Origin: Sulfurospirillum sp.
GTDB lineage: Bacteria > Campylobacterota > Campylobacteria > Campylobacterales > QNZT01
Reading direction: 5' to 3'
Length of the DNA: 12,952 nt
NCBI GenBank assembly: GCA_003978455.1
Contig: QNZT01000002.1
Location: 1-12,952 of the forward strand
Notes under the pieces: generated by a model
What the model was told of the DNA's origin: nothing
Databases searched by the model: none
The model's input: only the letters and a program-made list of their open reading frames with translations
In this document: in pieces, positions 7,276 through 12,952 of the stretch
How positions within the stretch are numbered: position 1 is the stretch's first letter
How the letters are laid out: each line of letters starts with the position of its first letter
Translations under genes and position numbers: made by a program

Positions 7276-8282
7276 TGTATATAGAAGAAGGAAGATTTTC
7301 ACTCTGGTGTGATTTTGTAGAGAGATCGTTTCTAAAGAGCGGTTTCAGAAAACTGCTGGATGAGAAGATTGTCAACGGCGCTACCAGCAATCCTGCCATT
7401 TTTAAAAATGCTTTTCTCTCCTCGCCTGCTTATCATGAGGATATCACAAAACTCAGGGGCAAAGATCCCAAAACAGTCTATGAAATATTGGCGATAAAAG
7501 ATATTCAGAGTTCTGCCGATTTACTCCTGAACCTTTATGAAAAAGGTGATGACGGTTTTATCAGCATCGAAGTCGATCCGTCACTCTGCGATGATGCAGA
7601 GGGGACGATCGAAGAGGGAGTGCGGCTCTTCAGAGCCATCGACCGTCCCAATGTCATGATCAAAGTACCGGCAACCGAAGCGGGCTATATGGCGATGGAG
7701 GCACTGCTTGCAAGAGGGATCAATGTCAATGCGACACTGATCTTTTCACCAAAGCAGGCACAAAACTGTATGGAAGCTTTTGCACAAGGGAGCAGCGCAT
7801 TTAGCGATCTCAATCCGCAAAAAGCACTGCCAAAAGCGGTAGTCAGTATCTTTGTGAGCAGGTTTGACCGCAAGATGGATGCGATTTTCGTCGAGAAAGA
7901 GATTCCCACAGGATTGCTGGGTGTCTACAATGCGACTAAAATCTACCATGATATCCAAAAATGGGCACTGCCCAATGTCCGTGCGCTTTTCGCCAGTACC
8001 GGAGTCAAGGGAGAGGATCTGCCAAAAGCGTACTATGTCACAGAGTTACTCTATGACGACAGTATCAATACAGCACCGCTTGAGACGATCGAAGCACTCG
8101 TACAAACCGGTATCAAAGAGACACGTGCGCCGATAGATGAGGAGATCATCGATAACTTCTTTCTGCTTCTGGAAGAGAGCGGTATCGATATCAAAGCGAT
8201 CTATGACTCCCTTCTCGAAGAGGGACTCGATGCTTTTAAGATCGCATTTAAAGAGATTTTGAACGAACTGGAAAAAGGATAG
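7275..8282 (+). CDS. tal: Transaldolase
   Basis: Transaldolase moves a dihydroxyacetone unit between sugar phosphates in the non-oxidative pentose phosphate pathway. The 335-residue protein has the family motifs NGATSNPAIF (about 34-43), SIEVDP (97-102), the Schiff-base lysine K130 in VMIKVPAT, NVNATLIFS and VSIFVSRFDR. Its length and motif spelling fit the longer transaldolase group of about 330-370 residues. The start at 7275 is chosen from the AGGAGA before it and from the conserved beginning of the protein. It overlaps serB by one base and is followed 6 bases later by pilT. The AAGGA of its own last codons probably serves as the pilT ribosome binding site. Confidence 0.95.
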   Translation: MYIEEGRFSLWCDFVERSFLKSGFRKLLDEKIVNGATSNPAIFKNAFLSSPAYHEDITKLRGKDPKTVYEILAIKDIQSSADLLLNLYEKGDDGFISIEVDPSLCDDAEGTIEEGVRLFRAIDRPNVMIKVPATEAGYMAMEALLARGINVNATLIFSPKQAQNCMEAFAQGSSAFSDLNPQKALPKAVVSIFVSRFDRKMDAIFVEKEIPTGLLGVYNATKIYHDIQKWALPNVRALFASTGVKGEDLPKAYYVTELLYDDSINTAPLETIEALVQTGIKETRAPIDEEIIDNFFLLLEESGIDIKAIYDSLLEEGLDAFKIAFKEILNELEKG

Positions 8283-8288
8283 TATTTT

Positions 8289-9482
8289 ATGGTAAACGAT
8301 AGAGATTTACATCAGGAAAAAGATGTCGATGTACAGCAACTCGACTTCAAGATGCTTGAGAAGCTGAAGTTTTATCTCAAGGGATTGATCAAACACGGGG
8401 GAAGTGACCTGCATATCAAAAGCGGTTCGATTTTCAGAGGACGCATCAACGGGGAGATGGTGCCTCTCTCCAACGAAATACTTTCTCATGAAGATGGTAT
8501 CCAACTTGCCAAAGAGGTACTGCGTGGTCGTTTCGCAGAGCTGGTCGATCAAAAAAGTGTCGACTTTAACTTCAAACTAAACGAAGAGTACCGGTTTCGT
8601 GGCAATATGTTTTTTCAGACAGAGGGTGTCTCCGCCGTATTTCGTGTCATCCCTGTCAAAATTCCTTCCATAGATGAACTGAAACTTCCCCCCAGTATCA
8701 GTAAACTCATCGATCTCAAACGCGGTCTGGTACTTGTGACAGGTCCCACCGGAAGCGGTAAATCAACTACCCTCGCATCTATCATCGATGAAGTCAACAG
8801 AACTTCCCGAAAACATATCATCACTATCGAAGATCCGATTGAATTTGTCTATCAGGATAAAAAATCTCTGATCAACCAGCGTGCTATCGGACAGGATGCA
8901 CTTGACTTCTCCACCGCACTTCGGGCTGCGCTGCGTGAAGATCCGGACATCATCCTCGTGGGTGAGATGCGTGATATGGAGACGATCGAGACCGCCATGC
9001 ACGCCGCGGAAACCGGTCACCTCGTTCTCTCTACCCTGCACACCGTCGATGCGAAAGATACCATCAACCGTATCATCGGTATGTTCCCAGGAAACGAACA
9101 GAACAAGATCCGTATGTCTCTGGCAGCAACGATACAGGGTGTACTCTCCCAGCGACTGGTCAAAACCAAAGACGGCAAACGTGCCGCCGCTATCGAAATC
9201 CTCTTTAGAAATGCCCGTATCGAGTCACTCATCGCCGATGGACGCGACAGTGAAATCACCGATGCCATTGCAGAGGGAAAAGATATCTACGGTATGCAGA
9301 CATTTGATCAGGCACTGCTGGATCTCTACTCCAGAGGAGTCATCGATGAAGATGAAGCACTGGTCAACGCATCTAACAGAGGCGACCTCAAGATGCAAAT
9401 TGACAACTTCAACCACAAACATCAAGTAGAAGAGCGACTCGAAGATTCGATGATCGACCTGAAAGTTGAAGAGAAGGTATAA
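8289..9482 (+). CDS. pilT: Type IV pilus retraction ATPase, PilT/PilU family
   Basis: PilT-type ATPases form cytoplasmic hexamers that drive pilus disassembly for twitching, DNA uptake or surface sensing. The 397-residue protein has the N-terminal PAS-like region (GGSDLHIKSGSIFRGRINGE), Walker A GPTGSGKST (152-160), the Asp box IITIEDPIEF, Walker B with LREDPDIILVGEMRD (catalytic E226) and the His box AAETGHLVLSTLHT. The C-terminal quarter (FRNARIESLIADGR) stands where PilT has its AIRNLIRE motif but diverges, and the charged tail is long, so PilU is possible. AAGGA (8275-8279) lies 9 bases before the ATG. No other pilus genes are in the window. It closes the serB-tal-pilT run and is followed by an inverted repeat copy. 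Confidence 0.9.
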   Translation: MVNDRDLHQEKDVDVQQLDFKMLEKLKFYLKGLIKHGGSDLHIKSGSIFRGRINGEMVPLSNEILSHEDGIQLAKEVLRGRFAELVDQKSVDFNFKLNEEYRFRGNMFFQTEGVSAVFRVIPVKIPSIDELKLPPSISKLIDLKRGLVLVTGPTGSGKSTTLASIIDEVNRTSRKHIITIEDPIEFVYQDKKSLINQRAIGQDALDFSTALRAALREDPDIILVGEMRDMETIETAMHAAETGHLVLSTLHTVDAKDTINRIIGMFPGNEQNKIRMSLAATIQGVLSQRLVKTKDGKRAAAIEILFRNARIESLIADGRDSEITDAIAEGKDIYGMQTFDQALLDLYSRGVIDEDEALVNASNRGDLKMQIDNFNHKHQVEERLEDSMIDLKVEEKV

Positions 9483-9488
9483 AAGGAA

Positions 9489-9650
9489 ATTCAAGCGCGG
9501 TTTATCTGCGCGTGAGCCCTCCGCTGAGGAGAGGGCGTCAAGAAATCGTGAACTGCTTCACGATTTTAGCCCGGAACCAAGCTGCTGTGCACCAGCGCCG
9601 GCAGCGTTAGCGTAGCTTTCGGGACTCTGTTCCAAAAGCGTTGACTTAAT
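9489..9650 (-). repeat. Dispersed intergenic repeat, copy 4 (inverted, enlarged)
   Basis: This copy has the same left and right blocks as the others but reads on the minus strand and is about 162 bases long instead of about 95. The hairpin lies at 9615-9639. Between the shared blocks AACGCT and CTCAGCGG the others have about 8 bases; here there are about 75 (roughly 9529-9603), including a perfect palindrome. It fills most of the pilT-rplY gap and ends about 22 bases before the rplY -10 box. Confidence 0.75.
9543..9566. terminator. Perfect 10-bp hairpin inside repeat copy 4, possible weak terminator
   Basis: AAATCGTGAA, a 4-base loop CTGC, then TTCACGATTT form a perfect stem that runs into TTTT on the + strand and is preceded by an A-rich stretch. 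It could end pilT transcription, and in principle works both ways, but the stem has few G-C pairs and the T run is short. The hairpin is visible; its role as a terminator is a guess. Confidence 0.35.
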
Positions 9651-9663
9651 CGCTTTTTCAGCA

Positions 9664-9678
9664 AGTTTTGCCTATAAT
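9664..9678 (+). promoter_or_regulatory. Probable promoter for rplY-pth-lptG
   Basis: AGTTTTGCCTATAAT ends in a perfect TATAAT (9673-9678) with a T-rich run before it, about 31 bases before the rplY ATG. No -35 hexamer is seen at normal spacing. The AAAGGA at 9698-9703 is the ribosome binding site, 5 bases from the ATG. Confidence 0.6.
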
Positions 9679-9708
9679 CGCCCCCTTAATTTTAAACAAA
9701 GGACTACA

Positions 9709-10245
9709 ATGTTAGAAGGTATCGTTAGAGATAGTATCGGTAAAAAAGCGACCAAAGCTTTGAGACGAGATGGTTATCTAATCGCCAACATTTATGCAAA
9801 GGGGATGGATAATATCAACGCAGCATTTAAATCAAACGAATTTATCAAAGCTGTAAGAGCGAAAGAGACACTGGCATTCCCTGTCAAAGTTGGTGATCAG
9901 GAGCTGAAAGTGGTGATCCAGGAGTATCAGAAAGATCCTGTGACCATGCAACTGCTTCATGTCGATCTTCGTGTCGTTCAGGACGATGTAGTATCAAAAT
10001 ACCTGGTACCGGTCAAAGCGGTAGGAACACCCAAAGGCCTGAAAAACAAAGGTGTACTGATCTACTCCAAAAAGAGACTGCTGGTCAAATGTGCGGGTAA
10101 AGATCTTCCAAATGTTTTTGAACTGGATGTATCCGACCTTGACGTAGGTGACTCTATTCTGGTGAGAGATATTTCCGTACCGGAAAATGTCAAAATCATG
10201 GAAGCTGACAGAGTTTCTGTTGTTGGTGTCATCAAAGCGAAATAA
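9709..10245 (+). CDS. rplY: 50S ribosomal protein L25, long Ctc/TL5 type
   Basis: L25 binds 5S rRNA in the large ribosomal subunit. The 178-residue protein is the two-domain form (bL25/Ctc/TL5): an N-terminal 5S-binding domain (about 1-92, with [20 protein letters not shown], then [20 protein letters not shown]) and a beta-rich C-terminal domain (about 93-178, with [17 protein letters not shown] and [17 protein letters not shown]). It has its own promoter and a strong ribosome binding site. pth follows 9 bases after its stop. The order rplY-pth-lptG-lysA matches Campylobacter, as I recall it. Confidence 0.95.
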   Translation: MLEGIVRDSIGKKATKALRRDGYLIANIYAKGMDNINAAFKSNEFIKAVRAKETLAFPVKVGDQELKVVIQEYQKDPVTMQLLHVDLRVVQDDVVSKYLVPVKAVGTPKGLKNKGVLIYSKKRLLVKCAGKDLPNVFELDVSDLDVGDSILVRDISVPENVKIMEADRVSVVGVIKAK

Positions 10246-10254
10246 AAGTACTTC

Positions 10255-10815
10255 ATGACACTGATAGTCGGCTTAGGCAATCCCACCGACAAATACAAAC
10301 TCAACCGGCACAATGTCGGTTTCATGGTCATCGATAAACTCATCGATGACCTCAACCCCCAAAATATCACCAAATCGACCTTTAAAGGCGCCCTCTATAA
10401 GTCAGGCTCCCTTCTGCTGCTCAAACCGCTCACTTTCATGAACCTTTCGGGAGAGAGTGTACTCGCTGTTTCACGCTACTACAAGACATCGCGTATCATC
10501 GTCATTCATGATGAACTCGATATCGAACTGGGGCGCATCAAACTCAAGCACGGCGGCAGCAGCGGCGGACACAACGGTCTCAAATCGATCGACGCACTGG
10601 TGGGCAACGGTTATGATCGTGTGCGTATCGGTATCTCACGCCCGCCACAGGGTCGAGATGTGATCAAACACGTGCTGAGCGACTTCTCCAAAGAGGAGTT
10701 GCCGTGTGTGGAAAAGGTGGTTGCAAAAGCGGCGCAGATCGCGCAGGAACTGGCAAAAACGGATATCAAAACCATCCAGAACAAATACCCGGCAAAGATG
10801 AACTACTGCACATGA
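10255..10815 (+). CDS. pth: Peptidyl-tRNA hydrolase
   Basis: Pth frees tRNA from peptidyl-tRNAs that drop off the ribosome. The 186-residue protein has the bacterial Pth signature: VGLGNP (N9), RHNVGF (catalytic H19), KPLTFMNLSGES (N63), IVIHDELDIELG (D86) and GGSSGGHNGLKSI (N107), then YDRVRIGISRP. All catalytic and tRNA-binding residues known from the E. coli enzyme have counterparts. The ribosome binding site is weak (AAAAG before GTACTTCATG), and translation may be coupled to rplY, which ends 9 bases upstream. The stop overlaps the lptG start as ATGA (10812-10815). Confidence 0.97.
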   Translation: MTLIVGLGNPTDKYKLNRHNVGFMVIDKLIDDLNPQNITKSTFKGALYKSGSLLLLKPLTFMNLSGESVLAVSRYYKTSRIIVIHDELDIELGRIKLKHGGSSGGHNGLKSIDALVGNGYDRVRIGISRPPQGRDVIKHVLSDFSKEELPCVEKVVAKAAQIAQELAKTDIKTIQNKYPAKMNYCT

Positions 10816-11897
10816 AACTGAACCATCTGCTACTTTATCAGAGATTTCTCTCCAGACTCTATGTGAGAAAGATACTGGTGCTCTTTGTCGCGTTCGAGCT
10901 CTTTTTTGTGGGGTTTGACCTGCTGAAAAATCTCCAGAAGCTACCGGACTCCGCCAACCTTCAGATACTCTATACTGTCAACAAGTTTCTGGAGTTTATC
11001 AACTTTACGATACCCCTGACACTGATTTTCGCCCTGCTGATGGCGATGACACAGATCATCAAAAGCAACGAACTGGTCACACTCTACGCACTCGGTGTCA
11101 GCAGAGAAGAGGTTTCAAAACCTTTTATCTACATCGCAACCGGGATAACCCTCTTCTATATCCTGCTCAATACCCTGCCCTACTTCACACAAACACATCA
11201 AACTGCCTACAATATCCGAAAAAGAGGTACCGTCAGCTCCATTAGCTCCTCGATATTTATCAAATCGGGTAAAGATTACGCCTATATCGAGAGCCTCTCA
11301 CCTCATGAAAAGACCGGTACGGGTATGAAGATTTTTAAAACCGACGGTACCCGGCTAAAACAGATAATCGAAGCGAAACGGGGCAAGTTTATCGACGATC
11401 ACTGGGAACTGGAAGAGATCACCCTATATGGCATCCCCGATACCAATATCACCGATCCTGCTGACAGAAGACTCCGGATCAAACACTATCAGTCCAAAGG
11501 GGTACTGTACGGATTTACCCCGCGGATCATCGATACCCTGTTTCAAAGCAGTCCGAAGCTGACCATCCAGGACTCTTTCAGCGCGATGCATCTGCTGAAA
11601 GATCAGGGACTCAAAACAGACAAAATCCGCGCCAATCTCTACATGATGACTATTTTTCCGCTTTTTGCACCGATCGTGGTTTTCGGGCTCTTTTTCCTCT
11701 TCCCCGCACAACACCGCGGAGCCAATCTCTCCCTGTTGACCACTTTTGTCATATTCGGCACGCTGGTTTTGTGGGGCATCACCTTTACCCTCAGCAAAAT
11801 CGCCTCCAACGGTGCCCTCTCCCCCGAAGCGGGAATCCTGCTGCCCATCTTTCTGCTGGCGCTGGGGTCGTACTATATTTACAGAAAATATAGATAG
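10812..11897 (+). CDS. lptG: LPS export permease, LptF/LptG family
   Basis: LptF/LptG proteins are the inner-membrane half of the ABC machine that pulls lipopolysaccharide out of the inner membrane and passes it to LptC and LptA. The 361-residue protein has the family layout: three membrane segments (about 20-38, 62-83, 103-124), a periplasmic beta-jellyroll domain (about 140-270) and three more segments (about 276-297, 305-328, 338-356). SNELVTLYALGVSREE (85-100) is the coupling-helix motif. The ATG at 10812 is chosen because the protein begins there as family members do (MKLNHLLLYQRFLSR) and overlaps the pth stop by ATGA; an upstream in-frame ATG at 10704 would add residues read through pth. 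LptF and LptG are hard to tell apart, so the symbol is tentative. Confidence 0.85.
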   Translation: MKLNHLLLYQRFLSRLYVRKILVLFVAFELFFVGFDLLKNLQKLPDSANLQILYTVNKFLEFINFTIPLTLIFALLMAMTQIIKSNELVTLYALGVSREEVSKPFIYIATGITLFYILLNTLPYFTQTHQTAYNIRKRGTVSSISSSIFIKSGKDYAYIESLSPHEKTGTGMKIFKTDGTRLKQIIEAKRGKFIDDHWELEEITLYGIPDTNITDPADRRLRIKHYQSKGVLYGFTPRIIDTLFQSSPKLTIQDSFSAMHLLKDQGLKTDKIRANLYMMTIFPLFAPIVVFGLFFLFPAQHRGANLSLLTTFVIFGTLVLWGITFTLSKIASNGALSPEAGILLPIFLLALGSYYIYRKYR

Positions 11898-11904
11898 CGT
11901 TTCA

Positions 11905-12000
11905 TTAAGTTCACGCTTTCGGAACAAAGTCCCGAAAGCTACGCTAACGCTAAGTTCTCTTTAGCAGAGGGCTCACGCGCAGATGAACCGCGCTTAAATT
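11905..12000 (+). repeat. Dispersed intergenic repeat, copy 3
   Basis: The left edge is TTAAGTTCACGC and the right edge AACCGCGCTTAAATT. The hairpin at 11915-11939 is GCTTTCGGAAC, loop AAA, GTCCCGAAAGC; compared with copies 1 and 2, both sides of one base pair have changed (T-A to C-G), which keeps the stem. It begins 8 bases after the lptG stop and runs directly into the lysA promoter. Confidence 0.8.
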
Positions 12001-12004
12001 AAAT

Positions 12005-12019
12005 CTTTTTGGATAAAAT
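12005..12019 (+). promoter_or_regulatory. Probable promoter for lysA
   Basis: CTTTTTGGATAAAAT ends in the -10 box TAAAAT (12014-12019), 21 bases before the lysA ATG. It closely resembles the minus-strand metF promoter (TTTTTTGGATATAAT). The ribosome binding site is AAGG at 12031-12034, 6 bases from the ATG. Confidence 0.6.
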
Positions 12020-12040
12020 ACGCCAAAAACAAGGTACTTC

Positions 12041-12952
12041 ATGATCAATTTTCAAGCGCTTGCGGACAAATACGACACCCCGTTATATCTGTACGATTTT
12101 GATTATCTCACAGCACAATACACCAAACTCAAAGAGGCGTTTCGTGCCAAAAAATCACTCATCTGCTACGCGGTCAAAGCCAACTCCAACCTCTCCGTCA
12201 TCAAACACTTCGGGGATCTGGGTGCGGGATGCGACTGTGTCTCTATCGGCGAAGTGAAACGCGCACTCTATGCCGGTGTACCCAACTACAAGATCATCTT
12301 CAGCGGTGTCGGGAAACGTGATGAAGAGATCAAAGAGGCACTTTTAAAAGATATTTTACTCATCAACGTAGAGAGCGAAGCGGAGCTGAACCGTGTCGAA
12401 GTACAGGCTGCGGAGTTGAACAAAACGGCACGTATCAGTATCCGTGTCAATCCCAACATCGACCCCCAGACTCACCCCTACATCTCCACAGGACTTCATG
12501 AGAACAAATTCGGCGTCGATATCGACACGGCAAAGCGGATGTATATCCTCGCCAAAAACTCCGATTTTCTTGATCCTGTCGGCATCCACTTTCACATCGG
12601 TTCCCAGCTCACCGAACTCGAACCGATCAAAGAGGCAAGCGCCATCGTCGCCGACCTGGTACGCAGCCTCAAAGTACTTGATATCGACATCAAATTTTTC
12701 GACATCGGCGGCGGGCTGGGGATACAGTACGATGATGAAAAGCTGATCGAACCCTACGACTACGCGCAGGCGATCTTCTCCACACTGACAGGGCTGGATG
12801 TGACGATCATGTGTGAACCGGGGCGTTTCATGACAGCCAACAGCGGCTACTTTCTGACACGGGTACTCTATGAAAAAACCAACGGCGACAAACGTTTTGT
12901 GATCGTGGACGGCGGTATGAACGACTTGATCCGCCCTTCACTCTATAACGCC
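12041..12952 (+). CDS. lysA: Diaminopimelate decarboxylase, 3' end missing
   Basis: LysA removes carbon dioxide from meso-diaminopimelate to give lysine, the last step of that pathway, using pyridoxal phosphate. The frame is open to the window edge with 304 residues; the family is about 400 long, so roughly 100 are missing. The PLP lysine is K46 in CYAVKANSN. FHIGSQ (184-189), DIGGGLGI (221-228) and CEPGRF (258-263) bind the cofactor and substrate; VDGGMNDLIRPSLY (289-302) carries a conserved motif near the C-terminus of the family. The ATG at 12041 follows AAGG at a normal 6-base spacing. It has its own promoter after repeat copy 3, so it may be regulated apart from lptG. Confidence 0.96.
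   Translation, partial: MINFQALADKYDTPLYLYDFDYLTAQYTKLKEAFRAKKSLICYAVKANSNLSVIKHFGDLGAGCDCVSIGEVKRALYAGVPNYKIIFSGVGKRDEEIKEALLKDILLINVESEAELNRVEVQAAELNKTARISIRVNPNIDPQTHPYISTGLHENKFGVDIDTAKRMYILAKNSDFLDPVGIHFHIGSQLTELEPIKEASAIVADLVRSLKVLDIDIKFFDIGGGLGIQYDDEKLIEPYDYAQAIFSTLTGLDVTIMCEPGRFMTANSGYFLTRVLYEKTNGDKRFVIVDGGMNDLIRPSLYNA

Noticed and set aside
9641..9646. TTGACT as the -35 box of the rplY promoter
   Set aside because: It lies 26 bases before the TATAAT, too far for normal sigma-70 spacing, and it is part of the repeat edge.
10704..10811. Upstream in-frame ATG that would lengthen LptG by 36 residues
   Set aside because: The added segment is pth read in another frame. The family-like start and ATGA overlap support 10812.

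Overview
The window looks like chromosomal DNA of a free-living member of the Campylobacterota (Epsilonproteobacteria), probably near Sulfurovum or Sulfurimonas. The reasons are a CheA with a fused response-regulator domain (CheAY), a cheV-cheA-cheW run, promoters with a T-rich tract before a TATAAT-like -10 box and no clear -35, and gene order. From memory, cheV-cheA-cheW-serB-tal and rplY-pth-lptG-lysA are both gene blocks of Campylobacter jejuni. The genus is an inference. All of the genes belong to known families, and I see no phage, transposase, CRISPR or defence genes.

Region 1 (1-5463, + strand) is one tightly packed run: the 3' part of argC (arginine synthesis), an LpxH-like metallophosphoesterase (lipid A synthesis), then cheV, cheA and cheW. 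Adjacent genes overlap or lie at most 11 bases apart, so they are probably co-transcribed. The three Che proteins form the core of a chemotaxis array: CheAY is the kinase, and CheW and CheV are the couplers.

Region 2 (5464-6648) holds a tandem pair of a roughly 95-bp intergenic repeat, then metF on the minus strand. metF carries a single-base frameshift that cuts off its conserved C-terminus. metF and serB diverge from one AT-rich, nearly symmetric promoter.

Region 3 (6649-9482, + strand) is serB, tal and pilT, tightly coupled: serine synthesis, a pentose-phosphate enzyme and a pilus-retraction-type ATPase.

Region 4 (9483-12952) begins with an inverted, enlarged repeat copy. rplY, pth and lptG follow (ribosomal protein L25, peptidyl-tRNA hydrolase, LPS export permease). 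A further repeat copy separates them from lysA, which runs off the end and has its own promoter.

The least explained element is the dispersed repeat: four copies, all intergenic, sharing a hairpin whose stem shows a compensatory base-pair change. No gap between genes exceeds 300 bases.
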